Source: Leptobacterium_A meishanense (GTDB taxonomy: Bacteria; Bacteroidota; Bacteroidia; Flavobacteriales; Flavobacteriaceae). From it: a stretch of DNA of 64,000 nucleotides. A program made the position numbers and the translations under genes. Of the stretch, positions 27,427 through 36,870 are shown piece by piece (the stretch's first letter is position 1; each line of letters starts with the position of its first letter). The stretch covers positions 272,852 to 336,851 of the forward strand of contig NZ_JBBEXE010000005.1 of the NCBI RefSeq assembly GCF_037645805.1, read 5' to 3'. Below the pieces are notes generated by a model. That model made no database searches. It was not told the DNA's origin and saw only the letters and a list, made by a program, of their open reading frames with translations.

Positions 27427-29283
27427 ATGGGAGAATTAAAAGTTATAAAACCAGCTACTGCAAGAGAAAAAGCAGTCTATATTAAACAGCTCATAAGGGA
27501 TATAGAAGCACTTGAACTGCTAATAGATAATGAATTAATAGAAAAAGACCCCATTCGCATAGGGGCTGAGCAGGAGTTTTGTTTGATAGATGAAAACGCG
27601 CAACCTTGTCCGGAGGCAATGGGAATAATGCAAGGACTGAATGATCCACATTTTACCAATGAGATTGCTCTATACAATTTGGAAGCAAACTTAGACCCGA
27701 TACCATTGACGGGAAGTTGTTTTTCACAGATGCACAAGCAATTAGTGGGCCTTTTGCAAAAAGCTGACGATGAAGCAAAAAAAATAAACACCCGGATCCT
27801 GCTAACAGGGATCCTTCCCACGATAACCAGCAAGCATTTAGAATTGCCATATATGACACCAAAAGAACGGTATTCTATATTAAATGAAGCAATAAAAGAA
27901 ATTCGGGGAGATGAATTTGAGCTGCACATAAAAGGAGTAGACGAAATAAACCTAAAGCACAACTCCATTCTTTTTGAAGGGTGTAACACTAGTTTCCAGA
28001 TGCATTTGCAAATTAACCCGGATGATTTTGTCGACAGCTATAATTGGGCGCAAGCGATCTCGGGACCGGTGCTTGCAGCGTGTACAAATGCCCCTTTGCT
28101 ATTAGGGAAAGAATTATGGAGTGAAACGCGCATAGCATTATTTACCCAAAGCGTAGACACACGTTCCAGTTCTTTTTTATTAAATGAAAAAGAAGCACGG
28201 GTTGGATTTGGGAATGATTGGGAAAAAGGATCTGCAGCAACTATTTTTAAAGATAGTATTGTTCGCTTTCGAAGCTTAGTGTCTGCCACATTTGAAGAAG
28301 ATAGCATGGCTATAGTCAAAAGAGGGGAAGCCCCTAAATTGAAAGCACTAAACCTGCACAATGGAACGGTCTATAAATGGAACCGCCCCTGCTATGGAGT
28401 GGGAAATGGAAAAGCACATTTACGAATAGAAAACAGGTATATTCCTTCCGGACCTTCAACAACAGACGAAATAGCAAACATGGTATTTTGGGTGGGCATC
28501 ATGAGAGGAAGGCCTCAGAAGTATAAAAACATTCATGAGCAAATGGATTTTAAAGACGCTAAGTCCAATTTCTTTAATGCAGCGCGCTATGGTATGGCAA
28601 CTCGTTTTTATTGGGACGGAGAGTTAATTTCTAGTGAAAAACTTATTCTAGATGAATTATTACCAATGGCCTATAGGGGACTATACAGCATGAAAGTGAA
28701 CCCTAAAGATGTGGAACACTATCTCACAATTATAGAAAATAGGGTGAAAAACCTATCAGGTTCTCGATGGATGGTAGAAAGCTTCCGGAACTTAAAAAAG
28801 CATAACAAAACCCCAGAAGCGCTGCGAATATTAACGGAAGAAATTTATAGAAATCAAGAAAAAGCCTATCCAATAGCGACCTGGCAAGTAATAGAAAGCA
28901 CATATCATAATACCAAGAAGAAAAACAAAACAGTCAGAGAACAGATGAACACATATATTTATAATGTTCATGAAAAAGACAGTGTTCGGTTAGTACTCAA
29001 TACAATGAAATGGAAAAACATTCATCATGTCCCGGTAGTAAACAATAAAATGGAATTAAAAGGATTATTAACATGGACAGACGTGAAAAGCTTTTTAAAT
29101 GACGATGAAAAACTAGACGCTGCTGTTGAAACCATTATGAAAAAAACAATTATTACCATTGCTCCGGATGACCCAATACTAAAAGCCTCAAAGCTGATGA
29201 AAGAAAACAATATTAATTCATTGCCGGTATTAAAAAATCAAAAAATAATAGGCATTATTACATCAAAAGACATTTCTGTATGA
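27427..29283 (+). CDS. GCS2-type carboxylate-amine ligase with C-terminal CBS pair
   Basis: 618 residues. The N-terminal ~400 belong to the glutamate-cysteine ligase family 2 fold (glutamine-synthetase-like): RIGAEQEFCLIDENAQPCPE opening with the metal/ATP acidic residues, ALYNLEANLDPIPL, LKHNSILFEGCNTSFQMHLQ (20 residues) and RIENRYIPSGPS with conserved arginine and acidic positions. The last ~130 residues form two CBS motifs (NIHHVPVVNNKMELKGLLTW; NINSLPVLKNQKIIGIITS), which usually bind adenine nucleotides. Such enzymes join an amine to a carboxylate using ATP; the substrate is unknown and is not assumed to be glutathione. It overlaps the aspartoacylase-like gene by 4 bases, so they are coupled. 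Confidence 0.88.
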   Translation: MGELKVIKPATAREKAVYIKQLIRDIEALELLIDNELIEKDPIRIGAEQEFCLIDENAQPCPEAMGIMQGLNDPHFTNEIALYNLEANLDPIPLTGSCFSQMHKQLVGLLQKADDEAKKINTRILLTGILPTITSKHLELPYMTPKERYSILNEAIKEIRGDEFELHIKGVDEINLKHNSILFEGCNTSFQMHLQINPDDFVDSYNWAQAISGPVLAACTNAPLLLGKELWSETRIALFTQSVDTRSSSFLLNEKEARVGFGNDWEKGSAATIFKDSIVRFRSLVSATFEEDSMAIVKRGEAPKLKALNLHNGTVYKWNRPCYGVGNGKAHLRIENRYIPSGPSTTDEIANMVFWVGIMRGRPQKYKNIHEQMDFKDAKSNFFNAARYGMATRFYWDGELISSEKLILDELLPMAYRGLYSMKVNPKDVEHYLTIIENRVKNLSGSRWMVESFRNLKKHNKTPEALRILTEEIYRNQEKAYPIATWQVIESTYHNTKKKNKTVREQMNTYIYNVHEKDSVRLVLNTMKWKNIHHVPVVNNKMELKGLLTWTDVKSFLNDDEKLDAAVETIMKKTIITIAPDDPILKASKLMKENNINSLPVLKNQKIIGIITSKDISV

Positions 29284-30494
29284 ACAAAGCATACAGTAAA
29301 GCACTAGAGACAACAACTAAGATAGAAAGACTTCTCTGGAAAATAGACAACAGTCACAATGCCCCTGTTATAATTTTTATTGGAGGCATTCACGGAAATG
29401 AACCTGCTGGGGTTTTTGCACTGCAAAATGCCAAAGAAAAATTGAAACCCCAAACAGAAAAAATAAAAGGAGCAGTCTATGCTTTTTCTGGGAACCTAAA
29501 AGGGTTGTCAAAGAACCAACGTTATGTAGATAAAGACTTAAACCGCCTATGGACAAAAGAAAGCCTCCAAAATATTCTTGCAAAGAAAGAAGAAGAAGAA
29601 CTTGTCTCTGAAGAAAAGGAACTCATTGAATTATATCATCAAATAAAAAGCATACTGGACACACATACAGGCCCTTTTTATTTTGTAGATTTTCATACTA
29701 CATCCAGCAAAACACTTCCTTTTATTACGATTAACGACGCACTGATCAACCGTAAGTTTTCCCGTCAAATACCTGTTCCGGTTGTTCTGGGAATTGAGGA
29801 ATACCTCGAGGGCCCTTTATTAAGCTATATAAACTCATTAGGATATGTATCACTCGGCTTCGAGTCTGGACAGCACGATGAGGTGGCTGCCATAGAAAAC
29901 AGTGAAGCATTTATTTTTTTGACATTAGTATTTGCAGGCTGCATGAAGGAAGAGGATATCCCAAACATTAAAAAATATTATGAACGGCTTAAAATAGCTT
30001 CAGAAGGAAAAGCAGTCCCTTTCGAAGTTATTTATCGGTATTTGATAAAACCACATGAGTTATTTAAAATGAAAGAAGGTTTTAAAAGTTTTCAACCGAT
30101 AAAAAAAAGGACACTTTTGGCCATAAGCAATAATGAACCAGTACAAGCTAAGCAAAAAGGAGAATTGTTTATGCCTTTGTATCAGCAAAAAGGAAAAGAT
30201 GGGTTTTTTATTATTAAACGCATCCCTTCCTTTTTTCTGTGGTTATCAGCATTATTACGGGACATAAAAGCGGACTATATACTGGCACTACTTCCCGGTA
30301 TTTCATGGGAATCACCTAAAAGAGAAGCCTTAATTGTGAACATAAAAATAGCCCGGTTTTTAACCAAGCAAATATTCCATCTTTTAGGATACCGGAACAA
30401 ACAAATAAACGACACTTATGTTCGAATGAACAATAGGGAGCGGGTTGCTAAAAAGAAAATGTACCATCAAACAAGCTGGTTTAAGAAAAGCTAA
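29280..30494 (+). CDS. Succinylglutamate desuccinylase/aspartoacylase-family hydrolase
   Basis: 404 residues of the zinc carboxypeptidase-like AstE/AspA family. Marks: FIGGIHGNEPAGVFAL (Zn-binding H-G-N-E), KDLNRLW (substrate arginine), FYFVDFHTTSSKTLPF (second zinc-ligand H with T-S/T) and the glutamate in LGFESGQHD. Family members hydrolyse N-acyl amino acids. It is about 80 residues longer than AstE, with a basic C-terminal addition after ~300. Coupled by a 4-base overlap to the upstream ligase, which could make a related amide, so they may work on one metabolite. Ends convergently against the 53-residue gene with a 4-base overlap. Confidence 0.88.
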   Translation: MNKAYSKALETTTKIERLLWKIDNSHNAPVIIFIGGIHGNEPAGVFALQNAKEKLKPQTEKIKGAVYAFSGNLKGLSKNQRYVDKDLNRLWTKESLQNILAKKEEEELVSEEKELIELYHQIKSILDTHTGPFYFVDFHTTSSKTLPFITINDALINRKFSRQIPVPVVLGIEEYLEGPLLSYINSLGYVSLGFESGQHDEVAAIENSEAFIFLTLVFAGCMKEEDIPNIKKYYERLKIASEGKAVPFEVIYRYLIKPHELFKMKEGFKSFQPIKKRTLLAISNNEPVQAKQKGELFMPLYQQKGKDGFFIIKRIPSFFLWLSALLRDIKADYILALLPGISWESPKREALIVNIKIARFLTKQIFHLLGYRNKQINDTYVRMNNRERVAKKKMYHQTSWFKKS

Positions 30495-30652
30495 TCGCCG
30501 TCTTTTAAAATATTAAAAATAGTTCGTTCAGAGATAAAAAGACGTTCTTTAAGCTCCGCGATAATAACTTTCATTTGTTTATCAGAATGTTTGGCCACAT
30601 AGGCCTTGACAAACGCATTTCGTTTTTCGATCAATTGAGACTTCCTCCGCAT
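30491..30652 (-). CDS. 53-residue HTH-like protein
   Basis: Minus-strand frame from ATG at 30652 to TAG at 30491, with 53 residues: it begins MRRKSQLIEKRNAFV and ends ISERTIFNILKDGD. The pattern KQMKVIIAELKERLFISERT followed by IFNIL resembles the turn and recognition helix of small HTH proteins. Its upstream gene on the same strand is the GNAT-nitrilase (63-base gap). Length, charge and codon use look genuine, although no family name can be given. It overlaps the aspartoacylase-like gene tail by 4 bases on the opposite strand. A DNA-binding regulator of the neighbourhood is a speculative role. Confidence 0.6.
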   Translation of the reverse strand: MRRKSQLIEKRNAFVKAYVAKHSDKQMKVIIAELKERLFISERTIFNILKDGD

Positions 30653-30715
30653 ATTGTTTTCTTTATGAAAGTATATACAGTTACAAGAGGGCTGTAAAAA
30701 TGATTGTATATGTAT

Positions 30716-32248
30716 TTATAAAGACACTTTTTTTAATTCAAAAACATCTTTTCTCCTATCTTTTAAGTTTCTAACGCTTCCAAACTCATGTAGTTCTCTA
30801 AGAAGGCCAATATCAACATCTGCAATCAATATCATCTCCGTATTGGGAGTAGCTTCAGCTTTTATTCCATTAGTTGGAAAAGCAAAATCACATGGGGTAA
30901 AAACCATTGATTGTGCAAATTGAATATCCATATTATGGACATTGGGCAAATTACCAACACTTCCCGCAATTGCTACGTAACACTCATTTTCTATAGCTCT
31001 CGCTTGAGCACAATTTCGAACCCTTGAATACCCATTTTGAGTATCGGTAAGGAAGGGAACAAACAAAATGTCCATTCCTTCATCCGCAAGAATCCTACTT
31101 AATTCAGGAAACTCAGAATCATAACAAATTAAAATCCCAACTTTTCCACAATCAGTGTCAAAAACCTTCAATTCATTTCCACCCTGCATTCCCCAAACTT
31201 TTTCCTCATCAGGGGTAACGTGTATTTTTTCATACATTTCAATAGCTCCGTCTCTTTTGCATAAATAACCAACATTATATAGCTTCCCATTTTTTATTTT
31301 TGGCATACTTCCTGCTATTAAATTGATATTATATGAAATGGACAAACTCGAAAGTCTTTGCACAATTTCATCCGTAAACCCTGCCAATTCCCTTATTGCT
31401 TCTGGCTCGCTCAAATGGTTATATTGAGCCATTAAAGGGGCATTGAAAAACTCGGGAAAAAGAGCAAAATCAGATCTGTACCCAGAAACAGCATCAACAA
31501 AATACTCTACTTGTTGCAATAGGTCTTCGACATTTTTATACGACCTCATTTGCCATTGTATTAAACCTATTCGCACTACTTTTTTTTCTGTAGCAGCCTT
31601 TTTAATAGGCTTTTCATAATAAATATTATTCCACTCTAATAGAACAGCAAATTCTTTTGAAGCATTATCACCCTCTAAATATCCTTTTAAAATCCGAGCA
31701 AGATGAAAATCATTGGAGATTTGAAAGTTCAAAACAGGATCATGGATTTCTTTTCTGCTAACCTTTTCTATATATTCTTTTGGGCTTAACTCTTTAGAGT
31801 ATTTGTGGTAGTTAGGAATCCTGCCACCAAAAATAATCCCTTTTAAATTTAATTTTTCACAAAGCTCTTTTCTGTAATCATATAATCTTCTGCCAAGCCG
31901 CAAACCTCGGTATTCAGGCTTGATAAAGATGTCTATACCATATAAAATATCCCCATTCTCTGTGTGCGAATCAAAAGTATAATCAGCAGTTATTTCTCGA
32001 TATGTATGATTTTCATCAAACTTATCATAATCAACAATTATGGATAATGCACATCCTGCTATTTGTCCATTGATCTTAATAACAACTTGCCCTTTAGGAA
32101 ACTTTTCTATTAAAGACTTAATATGATGCTCTTTCCAATATGCATCAGGCATAGAAGAATATGCAGAGACCATAACCCCTTTTATTTCTTTGTAATCTTC
32201 GAACTGAAGATGTTGTAACTCAATTTTATCAATTTCGCTGTGCTTCAT
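30716..32248 (-). CDS. GNAT acetyltransferase-nitrilase (carbon-nitrogen hydrolase) fusion
   Basis: 510 residues. Residues ~10-215 are a GNAT-type domain (acetyl-CoA loop IKPEYRGLRLGRRLYDYRKE; 20 residues). Residues ~225-510 are a nitrilase-superfamily domain with the Glu-Lys-Cys triad: E in DFALFPEFFNAP, K in IEMYEKIHVTPDEEKVWG, C in VGILICYDSEFPELSRI, and the ARAIENECYVAIAG segment. The two-domain form is known in other bacteria. Nitrilase-type domains hydrolyse or transfer amides; GNAT transfers acyl groups; substrate unknown. It lies next to the ligase/aspartoacylase pair but on the other strand. Confidence 0.87.
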   Translation of the reverse strand: MKHSEIDKIELQHLQFEDYKEIKGVMVSAYSSMPDAYWKEHHIKSLIEKFPKGQVVIKINGQIAGCALSIIVDYDKFDENHTYREITADYTFDSHTENGDILYGIDIFIKPEYRGLRLGRRLYDYRKELCEKLNLKGIIFGGRIPNYHKYSKELSPKEYIEKVSRKEIHDPVLNFQISNDFHLARILKGYLEGDNASKEFAVLLEWNNIYYEKPIKKAATEKKVVRIGLIQWQMRSYKNVEDLLQQVEYFVDAVSGYRSDFALFPEFFNAPLMAQYNHLSEPEAIRELAGFTDEIVQRLSSLSISYNINLIAGSMPKIKNGKLYNVGYLCKRDGAIEMYEKIHVTPDEEKVWGMQGGNELKVFDTDCGKVGILICYDSEFPELSRILADEGMDILFVPFLTDTQNGYSRVRNCAQARAIENECYVAIAGSVGNLPNVHNMDIQFAQSMVFTPCDFAFPTNGIKAEATPNTEMILIADVDIGLLRELHEFGSVRNLKDRRKDVFELKKVSL

Positions 32249-32318
32249 ATCATTTCTTAAATAGCAACAAATCTTTTAACAAAAGTGTCTATAAAAATGT
32301 TTGAGATAACCGTATTTT

Positions 32319-34226
32319 TTAATCAAAAGAAACGCTATTATTGTTTGGATTTACATCTGCCATCAATTTTGAAGGGTCAATTTCAATAGATTTTATACTG
32401 CTTTTAGGCTTAGGGACAGTAAAACTGTATGTAGGAAATGCCCATGGCCAGTCTTCCAATACCGTTCTTTTTAGTGTTTCCGAATACTCTTTTTGCCCAT
32501 ACATCATTCTAAGGGGCGCATAAAAAAGCTCTTTTGAACCATCTGTATAAGTAACCACAATATCCATAGGCATAGGCATCAAACCAATTCTTTCTAAAGT
32601 GACTTTTGTAGTGTTATTTTCTTCTGTTACTTCTTTAACTCCATAATCGATGGTATTAGTTGTTTTTACCCAATCTGTTAAGTACCAATCTAAATGAACG
32701 CCCGAAACTTTTTCAGCAGTGCGTTTTATATCATTAGGTGTTGGATGCTTAAATTTAAAATCTTCATAATATTTTTTGATAGTTTTCTTTAACGCATCTT
32801 CTCCGATAACATATCCGAGCTGTGATAAGAAAATTTCTCCTTTACTATATGCAGAGATTCCATATACCTGATTATACGCATAACGGTCGGCATGGGTTGT
32901 TTGTGGCTGTTCCTTTCCAGAGGCTACCATATACTTATAACCCCGGTAGGCACCTTCAAAAGGGTTTTCTTTATTTTGATCCATGATTTCGTTCATACAC
33001 AACGCCGAGATGTACGAAGTAAACCCTTCATCCATCCATTCGTGTTTAGATTCATTGGTAGCAAGCACATGTTGAAACCACGAATGTGCCATTTCATGAA
33101 CAGTAACTCCTACCAAACTTCCAAAAGAGCGTTTTCCGGTAATAAGTGTACACATCGCATATTCCATACCGCCATCTCCTCCCTGTATTACAGAATACTG
33201 TTCATAAGGGTAAGAGCCAATATGTTCGTTAAAAAACTCGAGGGTTTCCACGGCTTTAGGTTGTAATTTTTTCCAATTGTCGATAATCTCCGGGTCATTT
33301 TTATATAAAAAATGCATTACAGGCCCATCTTTAACCTGAACTTTGTCATGAAGGTATTCAGGATCTGCTGCCCATGTAAAGTCATGCACATTAGGCGCAA
33401 TAAAATGCCATGTTAGTTTTTTCCCCCTCACTTTTTTCATGGGTTTTGCAGGGTCTTCATAGCCATGGCCTACTTCTTGAGGGTTTTGCAGGTAGCCACT
33501 GCCCCCTAGCACATAGTCTTTATCAATAGTGATTTTTACGTCAAAATTTCCCCAAACACCATGAAATTCTCTTCCGATGTATGGATTGGCATGCCAACCT
33601 TCAAAATCATACTCCACCATTTTCGGGAACCATTGTGTCATGGAAAGTGCTACACCTTCGGCATTATTCCTTCCGGAACGGCGTATCTGAACAGGGACTT
33701 GCCCATCAAACTTCATGGTCAGTGTTGTTTTAGCTCCCGGCTGAAGCGGTTTTGCCAATAACACTTCCAAAATAGTCCCTTTTGTTTTGTAGAGAACAGG
33801 TTTTCCGTTTTGGGCTAATGAAGTAACGTTGATATATCCGATTTCTTCAGGTGACAGTTTAGAAATACGACTTTCATATACCGGGTTTGATTGTGTACCT
33901 ACATTGGTTGCCATACGGCCATCAGGATCCGGGATATTTTGAAGGCGAACATCCATCTCACTTCCCGGCTGAAAAGCATTAAAAAATAAGTGATAATATA
34001 CTTTTTGAAGGACGTCAGGAGAATTATTGGTGTAAACAAGTTCTTGAGCTCCTGTATATTGGTAGTTTTCAACATTCATATCAACCTCCAGTTTGTAATC
34101 TACGTGTTGCTGCCAATAGCCTTTTTCCGGATTCGTTGCAGGATTAGCTTCCGGCTTAGGAGCATTGTTTGCACAAGCATAAAGTCCTAGGCCCAAGAAG
34201 ATAAATAAAATATTAAACTTTTTCAT
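32319..34226 (-). CDS. M1-family metallopeptidase lipoprotein
   Basis: Started at the ATG at 34226 (MKKFNILFIFLGLGLYACAN) so that the lipobox (L-Y-A-C) sits near residue 18; an ATG at 34235 adds three residues. The N-terminal beta domain is followed by the catalytic domain: the exopeptidase motif appears as GGMEYAMCT, the zinc site HEMAHSW at about residue 377, and the third ligand E 18-19 residues later in KHEWMDEGFTSY. The C-terminal region includes YTDGSKELFYAPLRM. M1 enzymes remove N-terminal residues from peptides. The lipid anchor points to the envelope. No gene within 20 bases on either side suggests an operon. Confidence 0.9.
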   Translation of the reverse strand: MKKFNILFIFLGLGLYACANNAPKPEANPATNPEKGYWQQHVDYKLEVDMNVENYQYTGAQELVYTNNSPDVLQKVYYHLFFNAFQPGSEMDVRLQNIPDPDGRMATNVGTQSNPVYESRISKLSPEEIGYINVTSLAQNGKPVLYKTKGTILEVLLAKPLQPGAKTTLTMKFDGQVPVQIRRSGRNNAEGVALSMTQWFPKMVEYDFEGWHANPYIGREFHGVWGNFDVKITIDKDYVLGGSGYLQNPQEVGHGYEDPAKPMKKVRGKKLTWHFIAPNVHDFTWAADPEYLHDKVQVKDGPVMHFLYKNDPEIIDNWKKLQPKAVETLEFFNEHIGSYPYEQYSVIQGGDGGMEYAMCTLITGKRSFGSLVGVTVHEMAHSWFQHVLATNESKHEWMDEGFTSYISALCMNEIMDQNKENPFEGAYRGYKYMVASGKEQPQTTHADRYAYNQVYGISAYSKGEIFLSQLGYVIGEDALKKTIKKYYEDFKFKHPTPNDIKRTAEKVSGVHLDWYLTDWVKTTNTIDYGVKEVTEENNTTKVTLERIGLMPMPMDIVVTYTDGSKELFYAPLRMMYGQKEYSETLKRTVLEDWPWAFPTYSFTVPKPKSSIKSIEIDPSKLMADVNPNNNSVSFD

Positions 34227-34259
34227 TGTTATCATTTTATGTAGGCAATTATATATGGG

Positions 34260-35900
34260 TTATAAATTTATTTTTCCTCTGGAAACCTGATCTGCCATAA
34301 TAATGGCGTTGTAGGCATTAACCATTTTACCAGACTTTGATAATTCACTAAAAGGAAATGCTTTTTCAGGATCACCCCCGATAAGAACAGTTAGCCTAGA
34401 GGGTAAACCAGACTTCATCAAAATATTTTTTACCTGAGCGGCAGATAATTTAGGATAGTAGGAACGTATTAATGCTGCAACTCCTGTTACTGCCGGGGCA
34501 GCCATCGACGTTCCTTGACTGAAGTCATAGGTGTTATTGGGCATAGTAGACCATATTTTTACACCTGGAGCAAAAACATCTACATTGTTTTTTCCATAAT
34601 TTGAAAAATTAGCAACCAACTCACCATCATAGGTATAATTCAATGCTCCAATAGTGATAAAGTTGTTTGCGATTTCTTTTCCATCAGTAACATCATTTGG
34701 AAAAACCTCTATTTCATCAATGTTTTTAGCATCATTCCCCGCGGCATTTACAATGAGCACATCTTTAGATGCAGCATATTGAATAGCGTCCCAAACCCAT
34801 TCTGTGTGTGGAGAATAATCTTTACCAAAACTGGTGTTGATAATTTGTGCACCATTATCAACAGCATAACGAATAGCTAGCGCAACATCTTTATCATATT
34901 CATCACCATTTGGAACAGCTCGTAAAATCATCAATTCTACATTATTTGCAACTCCGTTCATTCCTATTCCGTTATTTCGTTGCGCTGCTACAATCCCGGC
35001 AACATGTGTTCCATGATCTACATGTTTTTTATCTGGCCCAATAACATTGTTATTCCCATATTTTCGGTTACTAAAATCATCAGGATTATCGCCAACAAGT
35101 TTTCGGCCATTAAAATCAAGATTTAAATAATAGTTAACTTTATCCTGGAGGCTTTCCCCATATTCTTTTAATTCTTCATGGTCAATTTCATTGGAATCCA
35201 AAAACAGAAGAAGCCCTTTTGATTGTACAATACGCTCGTCTGTGGAAGAAATGTTTTGCAGGTCTTCAATAGTGTAAGAATCTTTCCCCAAATGCTCTTT
35301 TATTGCCGCTTCGGCATAGGGAATAAATGTTAAAATTTGATCTACTTGCTGCTTTTCTGCAAGGGTTTTATCGTATTCATCATCAAAGGTGTCTTTCGCA
35401 TTTTTATATACAACAGAACCATCATCACCTTTTTTTATAATTCGCACATATTCCAAGTTTTCATAAACAGCATCTCCTAAGAAATTCCAACCATGAACAT
35501 CATCAATATATCCGTTTTTGTCATCATCGATCCCATTTTCGGGTTTTTCATCCTTGTTGACCCATAAAACATTTTTAAGGTCTTCATGCTCAATGTCTGT
35601 TCCGGAGTCAATAATGGCCACAACAATCTTTTTGCCTTTTCGAAGATTGAGGAGTTCACTATATGCCTTTTCAACACTCATTCCGGGAACAGTATCTGTA
35701 ACCAAATCAGTATGAAACCAGTTTTTTAATACAGTTTCTTCCAGTTCAACCACTTTTGGAGGAATGGTTTCAATATTTGTTATGGGAGTCGAAAGAATAG
35801 CAGTACTACCACAAGCATAAACTATTAATCCGACAAAGAATAACCAAAGAATATGAATAATACGTTTCACAATAAAAAATTTAATTAAACACCTCATCAA
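34260..35900 (-). CDS. Subtilisin-like serine peptidase (S8) lipoprotein with ~200-residue insert
   Basis: 546 residues with lipobox LIVYACGS. The triad is visible: Asp98 in KIVVAIIDSGTDIEHEDL, His296 in HVDHGTHVAGIVAAQ, and Ser in the C-terminal SQGTSMAAPAVTGVAAL. Asp and His are separated by ~198 residues instead of ~30 in subtilisin; the insert holds acidic, possibly calcium-binding DDDKNGYIDDVHG and helical charged sequence. The ATG at 35900 overlaps the metallo-hydrolase gene by 20 bases; a GTG at 35870 would give a shorter, typical lipoprotein signal, so the start is uncertain. Probable role: envelope proteolysis. Confidence 0.9.
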   Translation of the reverse strand: MMRCLIKFFIVKRIIHILWLFFVGLIVYACGSTAILSTPITNIETIPPKVVELEETVLKNWFHTDLVTDTVPGMSVEKAYSELLNLRKGKKIVVAIIDSGTDIEHEDLKNVLWVNKDEKPENGIDDDKNGYIDDVHGWNFLGDAVYENLEYVRIIKKGDDGSVVYKNAKDTFDDEYDKTLAEKQQVDQILTFIPYAEAAIKEHLGKDSYTIEDLQNISSTDERIVQSKGLLLFLDSNEIDHEELKEYGESLQDKVNYYLNLDFNGRKLVGDNPDDFSNRKYGNNNVIGPDKKHVDHGTHVAGIVAAQRNNGIGMNGVANNVELMILRAVPNGDEYDKDVALAIRYAVDNGAQIINTSFGKDYSPHTEWVWDAIQYAASKDVLIVNAAGNDAKNIDEIEVFPNDVTDGKEIANNFITIGALNYTYDGELVANFSNYGKNNVDVFAPGVKIWSTMPNNTYDFSQGTSMAAPAVTGVAALIRSYYPKLSAAQVKNILMKSGLPSRLTVLIGGDPEKAFPFSELSKSGKMVNAYNAIIMADQVSRGKINL

Positions 35901-36741
35901 AAGAAAAAATTTCTTTTAACCGAATACCTTTCTCTGTTTTTTGTAATGTACAAAGTTGATTATAAGCATCATGCTCTAAAAATAAATAATAATTATTTGC
36001 TACGGCATTTTCTAAAAAGCGGGCCTTTTCGTCCAATGTCAATAATGGACGCGTATCGTACCCCATTACATATGGCAAAGGGATGTGTCCCACTGTAGGC
36101 AATAGATCGGCCATAAAAACAACTGTTTTTCCCTTATAATTAATATGCGGGATCATTTGTTTGTCCGTATGTCCATTCACAAAAAGAATACCAAACCCTA
36201 AATCGGAGTTATCCAAAAAGTCATTTTCAGGGACGGGAACATGGGTTAACTGTCCACTTTCTTCCAAAGGAAGGATGTTTTCTTGTAAAAAAGAAGCTTT
36301 TTCGCGCGCATTAGGCTTTGTTGCCCATTCCCAATGCTCTTTATTTGTCCAGAAACGTGCATTTTTAAATGCGGGCTCATAGCCTGTTCGGTTTTTATTC
36401 CACTGGACACTGCCGCCACAGTGGTCAAAATGCAGATGGGTCATAAAAACGTCTGTAATATCGTCTCTGTGAAAACCATGTTTTTTTAATGATTTGTCAA
36501 TGTTGTTATTTCCCCAGGGATAATAATAACCGAAAAACTTCTCGCTTTGTTTGTCACCCATGCCGGTGTCTATAAGAATTAATCGACCACTATCTTCTAC
36601 AAGCAAACATCTTGCAGCAAGATCGATCATGTTATTCCCATCTGCAGGGTTCGTCTTGTTCCACAAAGATTTTGGAACTACGCCAAACATAGCGCCACCA
36701 TCTAATTTAAAGTTTCCAGCTTCTATGGGATATAATTTCAT
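35881..36741 (-). CDS. Metallo-beta-lactamase-fold hydrolase
   Basis: 286 residues. The zinc-binding core is THLHFDHCGGSVQW (H-x-H-x-D-H), with a further H in LFVNGHTDKQMIPH and an Asp/His pair in VVFMADLLPTVGHIPLP. LIDTGMGDKQSEKFFGYY and the dinuclear-site arrangement recall lactonase/glyoxalase-II-like members. No signal peptide, so cytoplasmic. Substrate cannot be assigned; quorum-lactonase activity is one possibility but the family is broad. Its last 20 bases overlap the upstream part of the subtilase gene on the same strand, so the two may be coexpressed. Confidence 0.87.
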   Translation of the reverse strand: MKLYPIEAGNFKLDGGAMFGVVPKSLWNKTNPADGNNMIDLAARCLLVEDSGRLILIDTGMGDKQSEKFFGYYYPWGNNNIDKSLKKHGFHRDDITDVFMTHLHFDHCGGSVQWNKNRTGYEPAFKNARFWTNKEHWEWATKPNAREKASFLQENILPLEESGQLTHVPVPENDFLDNSDLGFGILFVNGHTDKQMIPHINYKGKTVVFMADLLPTVGHIPLPYVMGYDTRPLLTLDEKARFLENAVANNYYLFLEHDAYNQLCTLQKTEKGIRLKEIFSFDEVFN

Positions 36742-36870
36742 ATAGGGTCATGAAAAGCATGCAAATTAAGAAAAGCCTCTAAATTATGAGAATAAGTGTT
36801 AGTTTAATTAGCTGTTTTTTAACATTTTCATATTTTTATGGGCGTAACGAGTTAAAGTAAAACAACAAAA

